Assembly (NCBI RefSeq): GCF_016881065.1
Contig: NZ_WXYN01000016.1
Coordinates: 91,012 to 155,011, forward strand
DNA from: Planococcus soli
GTDB lineage: Bacteria; Bacillota; Bacilli; Bacillales_A; Planococcaceae
Length of the DNA: 64,000 nt
Direction: 5' to 3'
Shown: in pieces, positions 35,993 through 44,290 of the stretch
Position numbering within the stretch: position 1 is the stretch's first letter
How the letters are laid out: every line of letters begins with the position of its first letter
Program-made: the position numbers and the translations under genes
The notes under the pieces: model-generated
Database searches by the model: none
Told to the model about the DNA's origin: nothing
The model's input: only the letters and a program-made list of their open reading frames with translations

Positions 35993-36454
35993 ATGTTAAA
36001 AAAGAGTTTGATCGCCGTACTATTTTCATTGATTATGGCACTAGGAATGGGCACGAGTGTTTTTGCAGAAAGCAATAACGAAGCAATAGATTACGAAATT
36101 ACAAATGAAATGACACCGGAAGTTGCTAAAGCGATTACTGAAGTTAATAAAACCAACGATAAAATATATGCAGAAATCAATAAAGCAGTCGACAAATCTG
36201 AGAAGATGTATGCTAAGTATCAGGAACAAAAATCCAAACATCAAGATCCAGCGAAACTGGATAAGCTCACTAAAGATTACGAAAAAAAATCTGCTAAATT
36301 AATTAGCGACTTGAAAGTGAAAACTGAAAAAATGACCCTTAAAGGCATTGAAAAAGCGGAGAAGGCCGGTTTGGATGTAGCTATCGAGTTTGTCCCAATT
36401 GAGTTTGCTGATCGCACTGAATTAATTGATCCAATCGTTGTAATTGCCTGGTAA
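35993..36454 (+). CDS. Small secreted protein of unknown function
   Basis: 153 residues starting at the ATG at 35993 with GGGGGAA upstream. A clear signal peptide (MLKKSLIAVLFSLIMALGMG, cleavage likely after VFA near residue 26) lacks a lipobox. The mature protein is mostly charged helix (VAKAITEVNKTNDKIYAEIN, YEKKSAKLISDLKVKTEKM), probably a coiled-coil bundle, and ends in a more hydrophobic stretch (VAIEFVPIEFADRTELIDPI). No family recognised. Monocistronic with own promoter and terminator. Confidence 0.75.
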   Translation: MLKKSLIAVLFSLIMALGMGTSVFAESNNEAIDYEITNEMTPEVAKAITEVNKTNDKIYAEINKAVDKSEKMYAKYQEQKSKHQDPAKLDKLTKDYEKKSAKLISDLKVKTEKMTLKGIEKAEKAGLDVAIEFVPIEFADRTELIDPIVVIAW

Positions 36455-36488
36455 CCATGTTGTTCAAAAAACTTTAATTAGAGTAGTA

Positions 36489-36527
36489 TGAGGGTAGAGA
36501 AGTTCTTCTCTACTCTTATATTTTTTG
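36489..36527 (+). terminator. Intrinsic terminator
   Basis: GGGTAGAGAA pairs with TTCTCTACTC (one wobble) around GTTC and is followed by TTATATTTTTT. It ends close to the next SD. Confidence 0.75.
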
Positions 36528-36543
36528 AAAAGGAAGTGTATAT

Positions 36544-37452
36544 GTGAAGGGCTTGGATATATTAACAAATGGTCATCTTGAAAAAGTGGAGAATGGCTCA
36601 ACCACGCTAGATCTTTTAGGGCGTGGAAGTGGAATAGAGTTGATGAGGCAAACTGTTAAGCAAGGCAGTACTTTCATGCTTTTTCCAGGAGATCAAAAAG
36701 ATGCCCAAGAATTTTTCTATATACTAACTGGTGAAGTAGAAGCTGAAGTTGATGGCGAAATTTTAAAGTTAGGCATTAATGATTTTTTTTCGTGTAAAAA
36801 TTTAGAGAGCGCCATTCATTTTACAGTATTGAAAGATGTGACGTTTCTATCTGTTTCTACTACACCCGTATTTCATTATTTGAGTAATATGATTAGTGAG
36901 TTAAGAAAAATTGGAAAAGCGGTCGAGAAAAAAGATCGATATACCTTTAATCATAGTTCCAGAGTAGCTAACTACGCAGTGAAGACTGCTGCTAAGATGG
37001 AATTAGGGAAAGAGAAAATAGAGAATTTATTTCTTGCTTCTATTCTTCATGACATCGGCAAAATTAATATTCCTGAAGAAGTTTTGAAAAAACCAAGTAA
37101 ATTAACAAATGAGGAATTCGAAATTGTGAAGAAGCATCCAGGTGATGGTGCGACAATGATTAGAGGAACAGCATATGCTGATTTGGCAGATATCGTCGAA
37201 CAGCATCACGAGCGTGTTAATGGCAGAGGTTATCCGTTTGGCCTTAAGGGCGATGAAATACTGATAGAAGCAAAAATTATTGGAGTATGTGATACGTTCG
37301 ATGCGATGACTGAAGACAGAGCTTACCGGTCTGCCTTTTCCGCTGAGTATGCAATGGCTGAACTTAACAGTCTAGTGGGGAAGCAATACGATGAGGACGT
37401 TGTTAAAGCTTTTGAGCAGGTTTTAAAAGAAGAAGGAAAGCTAACTACCTAA
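36544..37452 (+). CDS. Cupin-like domain fused to HD-GYP domain
   Basis: 302 residues from a GTG start with AAGGAAG upstream. Residues about 30-110 form a cupin-like barrel (FPGDQKDAQEFFYILTGEVEAEVDGEILKLG). Residues 125-300 are an HD-GYP phosphohydrolase domain: NHSSRVANYAVKTA, the metal-binding LHDIGKINIP, and HHERVNGRGYPFGLKG, the last being the GYP motif. HD-GYP enzymes commonly degrade cyclic di-GMP. All visible metal-ligand residues are kept, so activity is likely. The cupin may sense a ligand. No receiver or membrane part. Confidence 0.88.
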   Translation: MKGLDILTNGHLEKVENGSTTLDLLGRGSGIELMRQTVKQGSTFMLFPGDQKDAQEFFYILTGEVEAEVDGEILKLGINDFFSCKNLESAIHFTVLKDVTFLSVSTTPVFHYLSNMISELRKIGKAVEKKDRYTFNHSSRVANYAVKTAAKMELGKEKIENLFLASILHDIGKINIPEEVLKKPSKLTNEEFEIVKKHPGDGATMIRGTAYADLADIVEQHHERVNGRGYPFGLKGDEILIEAKIIGVCDTFDAMTEDRAYRSAFSAEYAMAELNSLVGKQYDEDVVKAFEQVLKEEGKLTT

Positions 37453-37586
37453 GTTCATAAATGTTTTGCCCTTGGCACCCCGGATATTTTGAGGTGTCTT
37501 TTATTTTGTTTGAAATGTTTAAAAAAATGAAATTTAGTCAATACTTTATACACAATGATTTATACAAACAAGGAGGAGAGATCTAT

Positions 37587-38210
37587 ATGGCTAGAAATTC
37601 ATCAGGCGGTATGTTCGGTAAACTTGTATTGATCGGCCTTGGTGCTGTAATCGGTGCAGCAATGACGCAAAAGAAAACAGAAACAGGTGGAACTTCTCAA
37701 ACCAGCAAAGAAGATATCAAGGCAAACATAAAAAAAGGGCTTGATCGCCTGAATGAACAATCAGGCGGTATGGTCGATAAAGTAAAGCCGACCGTTAACA
37801 AAGCGGTGGAAAAAGTGAAAACGGCAATAGATGCACAGCAAGACATGATGAACAAAGAGAAAGATGCGCTGGACAAAGCCAATAAGACACTTCAGGATGA
37901 TGTTGGCGGAAATGCTGACAAGAGCAGCAGTTCAACAGCAGATAAATCGAGTACAAGCAGTGTTTCCCCTAGTACTAACAAGCCAACAGGCGGAGTTTAT
38001 GGCGGCAGCACAGCGTATACCGAATCTCTGAAAAAAGATGCGTCAGATAATTCTTCAAACAAGAGTGACTCAACAGAAAGCTCTTCTTCCAATGCAGGCA
38101 AACCATTCGGAAGCAGCACAGAATATACAGATTCTCTAAAAAAAGATTTATCGGACAAATCATCTGAAAAAGACAGCTCATCTTCAAATGATTCAACATT
38201 CGGAAAATAA
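37587..38210 (+). CDS. Ser-rich YtxH-like protein with two internal repeats
   Basis: 207 residues from the ATG at 37587 (SD AAGGAGGAGAG); the frame is open upstream without support. After a short polar start comes one Gly/Ala-rich hydrophobic helix (KLVLIGLGAVIGAAMTQ, residues 12-28), as in YtxH proteins. An amphipathic Lys/Glu helix follows to about residue 100, then a low-complexity Ser/Thr/Asn tail. The tail has two near-repeats, GGSTAYTESLKKDASD and GSSTEYTDSLKKDLSD. Probably a membrane-attached stress or envelope protein; function unknown. It resembles the gene at 8372 in general plan. Confidence 0.7.
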   Translation: MARNSSGGMFGKLVLIGLGAVIGAAMTQKKTETGGTSQTSKEDIKANIKKGLDRLNEQSGGMVDKVKPTVNKAVEKVKTAIDAQQDMMNKEKDALDKANKTLQDDVGGNADKSSSSTADKSSTSSVSPSTNKPTGGVYGGSTAYTESLKKDASDNSSNKSDSTESSSSNAGKPFGSSTEYTDSLKKDLSDKSSEKDSSSSNDSTFGK

Positions 38211-38233
38211 TTTAGGTATAATAGAATTAAGAT

Positions 38234-38270
38234 AAGCTATGCGCGTTTATAGAAGCGGCATAGCTTTTTC
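38234..38270 (+). terminator. Intrinsic terminator
   Basis: AAGCTATGC pairs with GCATAGCTT with a 15-base loop and is followed by TTTC. Confidence 0.75.
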
Positions 38271-38319
38271 TTAATTCATTTTTTGTCTGAATATTCTACG
38301 TATGAAAGGGGCTGCTCGT

Positions 38320-39777
38320 TTGTTTAAAAGTTATTCAACAGGAGCATTTTTTGATGAGATGTTCACGCCGCAAGGAAAACCGAAATCGCATTATCGAAAG
38401 TTTTTCGATGTACTTCAAAGTTTTTCAAAAGAAGAATTAAGAGAAAAGCATGAGACGGCTCAGCTGTCATTTTTAAGGCAGGGCATTACGTTCACGGTTT
38501 ACAATAATAATGTTGGTACGGAAAGAACGATGCCTTTTGATTTTATTCCCATCATTATTCCATCTGAGGAATGGGAAGTGGTAGAGAAAGGGATGATTCA
38601 GCGGGCAGAAGCGCTTAACCAGTTTTTGGAAGATGTGTATCATGACAAGCGCATTCTTAAGGATGGAATTGTCCCAAGGCAGTTAGTCGAAGAAAATCCA
38701 TATTATTACGAAGAGCAAGTAAAAGACATCGATATTCCGTTGAAGAACCATATCTTTTTAGCGGGAATTGATTTGATTCGCGATGAAAATGGAAAATACC
38801 ATGTACTCGAAGATAATTTGCGCAATCCATCCGGGTTGTCCTACGTTTATCAAAATCGGTATGTCATGCGCCAGGTTTACCCCGAGTTTTTTGCCAGCCA
38901 ATCGGTTCATACCCTCGAGCATCAACTATCCCATTTGCATCAAGCCATATTGGATCATGCACCGGAGTCAAGAAAAGAAAAGGCATTTGCGGTTCTGCTA
39001 ACACCGGGAATGTACAATTCCGCTTATTATGACCACGTGTTTTTAGCACAGCAAATGGGAATTGACTTGGTCGAAGGAAGAGATCTGATTGTCAAAAAGA
39101 ACATTGTCTATATGAAATCCATCCGGGGATTAAAGCGGGTGGATATCATCTATCGCCGAATTGACGATGATTATTTGGATCCTGAAGCATTTCTGGCTGA
39201 ATCGGCGCTGGGCGTTCCCGGTCTGTTGGTTGCCTATAGAAAAGGCAACGTGGCAATTTTAAATGGCATCGGCAACGGAGTAGCAGACGATAAAGCCATT
39301 TATGCCTATGTCCCGGACATGATCCGGTATTACCTCGGCGAAGAGCCAATTATTGATAATGTGAAAACGTATCTTTTGGACAATCCAGAAGAGCGGGAGT
39401 GGGTACTGGACCACTTGAATGAATTGGTGGTCAAAAATGTTGGGGCTTCAGGTGGATACGATATGCTTGTAGGGCCGCATGCTTCTGAAGAATTGATTGC
39501 GGAATTCCGCGAAAAAATCATCGAGACCCCTCATCAGTATATTGCACAACCTACCATTAAATTATCCAGAGCTCCCGCCTATCAAGGAGAAGAATTTTAT
39601 CCCTGCCATGTCGATTTAAGGGTCTTTGTAGTTCGGGGAGTGGATACGCACGTCATGCCGGGCGGACTTTCCCGCGTAGCCTTAAAAGAAGGTTCGCTCG
39701 TTGTGAATTCTTCACAGGGCGGCGGCGGGAAAGATACATGGGTGTTCAAAAAACGGGAAGAAGAGGGGGACGCCTGA
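38320..39777 (+). CDS. Circularly permuted ATP-grasp protein
   Basis: 485 residues from the TTG at 38320, chosen because AAAGGGG lies 8 bases upstream while the ATG at 38302 has no SD. It belongs to the circularly permuted ATP-grasp type 2 family (DUF404/DUF407): FTVYNNNVGTERTMPFDFIP and the hallmark HVLEDNLRNPSGLSYVYQNR, then DIIYRRIDDDYLDPE, VKNVGASGGYDMLVGP and the terminal SSQGGGGKDTWV. ATP-grasp enzymes make amide or peptide-like bonds with ATP. The stop overlaps the start of the next gene (TGATG), and such genes occur together widely as a predicted peptide-ligase cassette. Confidence 0.9.
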   Translation: MFKSYSTGAFFDEMFTPQGKPKSHYRKFFDVLQSFSKEELREKHETAQLSFLRQGITFTVYNNNVGTERTMPFDFIPIIIPSEEWEVVEKGMIQRAEALNQFLEDVYHDKRILKDGIVPRQLVEENPYYYEEQVKDIDIPLKNHIFLAGIDLIRDENGKYHVLEDNLRNPSGLSYVYQNRYVMRQVYPEFFASQSVHTLEHQLSHLHQAILDHAPESRKEKAFAVLLTPGMYNSAYYDHVFLAQQMGIDLVEGRDLIVKKNIVYMKSIRGLKRVDIIYRRIDDDYLDPEAFLAESALGVPGLLVAYRKGNVAILNGIGNGVADDKAIYAYVPDMIRYYLGEEPIIDNVKTYLLDNPEEREWVLDHLNELVVKNVGASGGYDMLVGPHASEELIAEFREKIIETPHQYIAQPTIKLSRAPAYQGEEFYPCHVDLRVFVVRGVDTHVMPGGLSRVALKEGSLVVNSSQGGGGKDTWVFKKREEEGDA

Positions 39778-41648
39778 TGCTGAGCCGCGTAGCGAATTCA
39801 TTGTACTGGATGTCAAGAAACGTTGAAAGAGCGGAAAACAATGCCCGCATTTTAGATGTGCAGCTGCTGCAGATGATCGAAGCTGCAGACGAAGAGCTGA
39901 TTCGGGACAGTGATTGGAAGCTGATTTATGAAATCTGTGCTTCGACTGAAACGATGGAGCACATCAAATCCTTGCCGAGCTATCAGGAAGACCAGCTGGT
40001 CCATTATTTGGCAATGGAAGAAAGTAATTTTAATTCTGTAGCACGCTGTGTAAGAATTGTTCGTGAAAATGCCAGAATCAGCCGGGATCATATTCCGGAT
40101 GACTATTGGGAAGCTTGGAATGACTGCTACTTGGCTTTGAAGGAGATAGATCAGCAAAGCTGCACCGTCAAGGAAATGCGCCAATTTCTTGAGCAGGTGA
40201 AGCTAACGTCGCTGATCACTCAGGGCATTGTTGAATCTGCAATGCCTAGAGGTGTGCCATATCAAATTATTAAAATTGCAAAATGGCTGGAGCGTGCAGA
40301 AAAAACAGCGCGGGTTTTGAATGTGGTATGTGAGCGGACACGGGAGCGGGTGCTGGAAGCCCAGTCCGAAGATTATTACTATTGGCTCGCCGCATTGCGG
40401 ATGACGAACGGCTATAATGCCTATTTGAAAATGAATCCGCCTCAAATGGATCCCAAGAAAGTTCTGACTTTCCTGATTGCCAATACAAACTTTCCCCGGT
40501 CGATCCGCTATTGCCTGACGCATGTCCGCAAAGCGATCGATGAACTTGAAGGAGGAAAGATTTCTCATTATTCCTGGGAGCTTTATGCAAAATTAGACCA
40601 GCTCCAGGAAGAATTTGAAGAAATCAACATAGATGAGTTGAATTCTGATGAAATTATGGATTTTCTCAATGATTTTCAAAATGGCTGCAATGAAGTCGGA
40701 GAAATTTTTTCGAAAACCTACTATTTAAGCGATTCCGAGACCAAACCGAGGGAGTCCAGCCAATCACAGAGCATGGGCGCGAAAGGAATAACTTCTATGA
40801 AATATAAAGTTGAGCATACCAACGTCTTTCAGTACGAAACCATTGTCGACCAGAGCATGAACTCGATTCGCTTAAAACCAAGAACCGATGAATGCCAGCG
40901 GCTATTGTCTTATCGCGCTGACATCACGCCGGCTTCTCTGACCAAGGAACATATTGATATTTGGGGCAACCACGTTGAAACATTTTTCATTGCAGAGCAT
41001 CATCAACATCTGGAAGTGAAAACAACATCAATTGTCAGTATACAAAAAAGTCCATTTATCCATCGCATTGACTACTCACCTGAAATGAGTGCCATTTTTC
41101 ATTCGCAATTATTCAGAGAACATTATTTGGCATTTCTAAGCAATACGGCGTATACGTATTTAACAATGGAGCAGATGAGCCAGGTAGATCGGGAGCTCGG
41201 GATCATGAAAAATCCGGTGCAGTACGCGATTGACGTAATGGAACATATTCATCAGCATTTTACCTATGATGGCGAATCAACGACCGTCGATACAAAAGCG
41301 CAGGAATCTTTTGACTTGAGAAAAGGGGTTTGCCAGGACATTACACATGTGATGCTTGGCATTCTTCGCAGCAAATACATTCCAGCCCGTTACGTCAGCG
41401 GCTACTTATACGTCGGTGAAAATTCGGCGCTGGTCGGGGACGCTGCAAGCCATGCTTGGGTGGAAGTGATGGTTCCGGGTATTGGCTGGGTCGGTTTGGA
41501 TCCGACGAACAATGTAGAGGCGCTGGAAAATCACATCCGTGTTGGTGTGGGGCGGGATTATAACGATGTCAGTCCAGTGCAGGGCGTCTACCGAGGCGGC
41601 AGCCAATCATTGGATGTCAAAGTCTCAGTAAGCCTGATGGATCAATAA
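39777..41648 (+). CDS. Alpha-E domain fused to transglutaminase-like protease domain
   Basis: 623 residues. Residues 1-315 are an alpha-E (DUF403) helical domain (MLSRVANSLYWMSRNVERAENNARIL, then WLERAEKTARVLNVV). After a Ser/Gln-rich linker, residues 341-623 form a bacterial transglutaminase N-region and core with catalytic Cys (RKGVCQDITHVM), His (ASHAWVEVMV) and Asp (GLDPTNN). In many bacteria these are two separate proteins. At 40797 an in-frame ATG is preceded by AAAGGA at 9 bases, exactly where a separate transglutaminase gene would start. Coupled to the ATP-grasp gene by a TGATG overlap. The substrate is unknown. Confidence 0.88.
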   Translation: MLSRVANSLYWMSRNVERAENNARILDVQLLQMIEAADEELIRDSDWKLIYEICASTETMEHIKSLPSYQEDQLVHYLAMEESNFNSVARCVRIVRENARISRDHIPDDYWEAWNDCYLALKEIDQQSCTVKEMRQFLEQVKLTSLITQGIVESAMPRGVPYQIIKIAKWLERAEKTARVLNVVCERTRERVLEAQSEDYYYWLAALRMTNGYNAYLKMNPPQMDPKKVLTFLIANTNFPRSIRYCLTHVRKAIDELEGGKISHYSWELYAKLDQLQEEFEEINIDELNSDEIMDFLNDFQNGCNEVGEIFSKTYYLSDSETKPRESSQSQSMGAKGITSMKYKVEHTNVFQYETIVDQSMNSIRLKPRTDECQRLLSYRADITPASLTKEHIDIWGNHVETFFIAEHHQHLEVKTTSIVSIQKSPFIHRIDYSPEMSAIFHSQLFREHYLAFLSNTAYTYLTMEQMSQVDRELGIMKNPVQYAIDVMEHIHQHFTYDGESTTVDTKAQESFDLRKGVCQDITHVMLGILRSKYIPARYVSGYLYVGENSALVGDAASHAWVEVMVPGIGWVGLDPTNNVEALENHIRVGVGRDYNDVSPVQGVYRGGSQSLDVKVSVSLMDQ

Positions 41649-41791
41649 AGAAAAAGGTTGATCACCATGGCAATCTTCAGCCTGAAGCCGTTAAAATGGG
41701 ATAAATCTTAATAATCGTTTAACGGCAGAATTTTCTAATCCGTGCGATAATAGGAGAACCTGAAATTTTTGAACGGAGATGGAGAGCAATT

Positions 41792-43237
41792 ATGAACAAC
41801 AAACAATTTAGCGATTACGATATAAGTGAAACAATAGTAAAAGCCCTGGAAGGACTTGGCTACACGGAACCGACAGAAGTACAAAGAAAAGTGATTCCTG
41901 TCGCGTTGTCAAAGACTGACTTAACGGTCAAGTCCCAAACAGGCAGCGGGAAAACAGCAGCGTTTGGCATTCCAATCTGTGAATTGGTCGACTGGGAAGA
42001 AAACAAGCCGCAGGCATTGATTTTGACACCGACCCGGGAACTGGCAGACCAAGTAAAAGAAGATTTAACGAATATCGGCCGTTTTAAGCGCATCAAAGCG
42101 GCAGCGGTCTATGGCAAGCAGCCTTTCGCTTATCAGCAGGCTGAGCTGAAGCAAAAATGCCACGTAGTAGTAGGAACGCCAGGACGTGTTTTTGACCATA
42201 TCGAACGAGGGACATTAAACCTTGAGCGAATAGAGTACCTCGTTTTGGATGAAGCGGATGAAATGCTGAATATGGGCTTTGTGGAACAGGTGGAAGCAAT
42301 CATCAACAAACTGCCGAAACAGCGTACTACTATGCTGTTTTCAGCAACTTTGCCTGAAAACGTAGAAAACCTGCAGAAAAAATACATGATCGATCCGAAG
42401 CATATTGAAATTGCGTCTGCAGAAAACCTCACTGCCCAAATCGATCATTCACTGTTTGTTGTTGCAGAGCAGAAAAAGTTTGCCTTGCTGCGTGATGTGA
42501 CCATCATTGAAAATCCGGACAGTTGCATTATTTTTTGCCGGACAAAAGACAATGTCGATTTTGTCATGGAACAATTGGAAAAGCATTTTTATACATGCGA
42601 TAAATTGCACGGCGGCATGCTGCAGGAAGACCGGACTGCGGTCATGAATGATTTCAAGCGTGGTGAATTCCGCTACTTGGTGGCAACGGATGTTGCGGCA
42701 CGCGGAATTGATATCGACAGCATTACACATGTCATCAACTACGACCTGCCAATGGAAAAGGAAAGCTATGTACATCGTGCAGGCCGCACCGGGCGCGCAG
42801 GGAAAACAGGAAAAGCAATTTCGTTCGTCACACCAAACGAAGACAAATTCCTGGATGAGATTGAAGAGTATATCGGATTTGAAATTCCGCGCAGAACGGC
42901 TCCTTCCACATACGAAGTAGAAGAAGCAACGCAGGCATTCACTGAGAAACTTGAAAGCCGTCCAAAGCTGAAGAGGAATAAAAACGAGCAAGTCAATAAG
43001 GATATTCTCAAGCTGTACTTTAATGGCGGCAAGAAGAAAAAGCTTCGTGCCTTTGATTTTGTCGGAACATTGACAAGCATCCCGGGTGTGACGGCTGAAG
43101 ACATCGGAATCATCAAGATTCAGGATACGGTGACATATATCGATATTCTGAACGGCAAAGGCCCAATGGTGTTGAAAGCGATGAAAGATAAGACGGTAAA
43201 AGGAAAAACGCTGAAAGTGCACAAAGCGAATAAATAA
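41792..43237 (+). CDS. dbpA: DEAD-box RNA helicase DbpA/YxiN type
   Basis: 481 residues. Helicase motifs: Q motif region [13 protein letters not shown], motif [30 protein letters not shown] in [16 protein letters not shown], and [11 protein letters not shown] with [10 protein letters not shown]. The C-terminal 75 residues ([20 protein letters not shown] onward) are the DbpA-type RRM that recognises hairpin 92 of 23S rRNA, pointing to a role in large-subunit assembly. The SD is GGAGATGGAG. Monocistronic. Confidence 0.94.
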   Translation: MNNKQFSDYDISETIVKALEGLGYTEPTEVQRKVIPVALSKTDLTVKSQTGSGKTAAFGIPICELVDWEENKPQALILTPTRELADQVKEDLTNIGRFKRIKAAAVYGKQPFAYQQAELKQKCHVVVGTPGRVFDHIERGTLNLERIEYLVLDEADEMLNMGFVEQVEAIINKLPKQRTTMLFSATLPENVENLQKKYMIDPKHIEIASAENLTAQIDHSLFVVAEQKKFALLRDVTIIENPDSCIIFCRTKDNVDFVMEQLEKHFYTCDKLHGGMLQEDRTAVMNDFKRGEFRYLVATDVAARGIDIDSITHVINYDLPMEKESYVHRAGRTGRAGKTGKAISFVTPNEDKFLDEIEEYIGFEIPRRTAPSTYEVEEATQAFTEKLESRPKLKRNKNEQVNKDILKLYFNGGKKKKLRAFDFVGTLTSIPGVTAEDIGIIKIQDTVTYIDILNGKGPMVLKAMKDKTVKGKTLKVHKANK

Positions 43238-43241
43238 AGGG

Positions 43242-43276
43242 AAGCTCAGGCTGATCATCAGCCTGTGCTTTTTTCA
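43242..43276 (+). terminator. Intrinsic terminator of dbpA
   Basis: AGCTCAGGCTGA pairs imperfectly with TCAGCCTGTGCT (perfect inner 7 bp) and is followed by TTTTTT. Confidence 0.85.
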
Positions 43277-43485
43277 TTTCCTGGGAAATAAATCCGGGGA
43301 GTGTCATATAGAATGGTATAAAAGACTTTTAATATCCCAATATTTAGGTTTTAAAATGAGCCTATACAATACTTATGTCACAAATTGAAGCGGTATTGTA
43401 ATGAAAGATGTTCTTAATTGTCACGCGTCTGTAATATTCCCGTGCTATTTTAATTGTACTTACAAAAAGCAAAGGGGATAGCAGA

Positions 43486-44052
43486 TTGAAAAAACTATTG
43501 GCAGTCTTAAGTTTTGCACTGATTTTATTCCTAGCAACTTCGATTCAGAGCTCAGCAGCATCAAACACATACACAGTAAAAAGTGGGGACACACTCTATA
43601 AGATTTCAAAAACGCAAAAAGTAACAGTCAGCAACTTGAAAATTTGGAACGGTTTAAAGTCCAATACAATTTATCCAAAACAAAAACTTCAATTAAAGAA
43701 ACCGGCAGCGAAGACGGTTTCGAAAAAAACTACTCCATCCCGCTCTGCAAGCGGATCAGTAGTTAAAGAATTCACAGTTAGTGCAACTGCCTACACAGCC
43801 TACTGCAAAGGGTGTTCAGGAATTACCCGCACCGGGCTTAACTTAAAGAAAAACCCTGGCCTTAAAGTCATTGCGGTAGATCCGAAAGTTATTCCACTCG
43901 GAACGAAAGTCCATGTTAAAGGCTACGGCTATGCAGTCGCTGGAGATACTGGCGGCGCTATCAAAGGAAACAAAATCGATGTCTTTATTCCTACTCAAAG
44001 CAGCGCCCTTAAGTGGGGACGCAAGAACGTAAAAATAAAAATATTGAAATAA
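43486..44052 (+). CDS. Secreted LysM-3D domain cell wall protein (YocH-like)
   Basis: 188 residues from a TTG start with AAAGGGG upstream. Signal peptide residues 1-25 (cleavage near SSAAS), one LysM domain at about 28-72 (YTVKSGDTLYKISKTQKVTV), a basic Ser/Thr linker and a C-terminal 3D domain with VTATAYTAYC-like start and the catalytic AGDTGGAIKGNKIDVF. 3D domains are lytic transglycosylase-like; YocH of Bacillus is an autolysin controlled by WalKR. The 248-bp upstream region was checked for a c-di-AMP riboswitch and for paired WalR boxes without a convincing match. Confidence 0.9.
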   Translation: MKKLLAVLSFALILFLATSIQSSAASNTYTVKSGDTLYKISKTQKVTVSNLKIWNGLKSNTIYPKQKLQLKKPAAKTVSKKTTPSRSASGSVVKEFTVSATAYTAYCKGCSGITRTGLNLKKNPGLKVIAVDPKVIPLGTKVHVKGYGYAVAGDTGGAIKGNKIDVFIPTQSSALKWGRKNVKIKILK

Positions 44053-44054
44053 GC

Positions 44055-44088
44055 AAAAGCCGGTTCATGAAAATGAGCCGGCTTTTTT
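44055..44088 (+). terminator. Intrinsic terminator
   Basis: AAAAGCCGGTTCAT pairs with ATGAGCCGGCTTTT (one wobble) around GAAA and is followed by T. Confidence 0.92.
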
Positions 44089-44217
44089 ATGGCTTTTATT
44101 TGTCATGGTAAAGGAGGATTTGCCGAGGGCTTGCAATTGGGATCTTCTCTCGAAAATGGCGGTTCCCCAAGGTGCAGCGATTTTGAAAGAGCCTAAATTC
44201 AAATGAATAGTCTTTTT

Positions 44218-44247
44218 TTGAGTTTGACGGTATAATATTTGTATAAT
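44218..44247 (+). promoter_or_regulatory. Promoter of the crtN-crtN2-crtM operon
   Basis: TTGAGT at 44218-44223 and TATAAT at 44242-44247 with an 18-bp spacer. A second TATAAT at 44231-44236 offers an alternative -10. It lies 44 bp before the first crt start codon. Confidence 0.5.
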
Positions 44248-44290
44248 AAATGTAGAATTATTAGGGCTATTTGAATTGGAGGCATCTGTT

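Noticed and set aside
42449-43258. Open frame of 269 codons on the minus strand opposite dbpA
   Set aside because: Antisense to a clear DEAD-box helicase gene, with shadow-like Cys/Phe-rich composition and no SD.
43238-43485. Looked for a c-di-AMP (ydaO) riboswitch or WalR boxes before the LysM-3D gene
   Set aside because: The conserved ydaO segments are absent. TGTAAT and TGTTCT occur near 43400 but with the wrong spacing for a WalR repeat.
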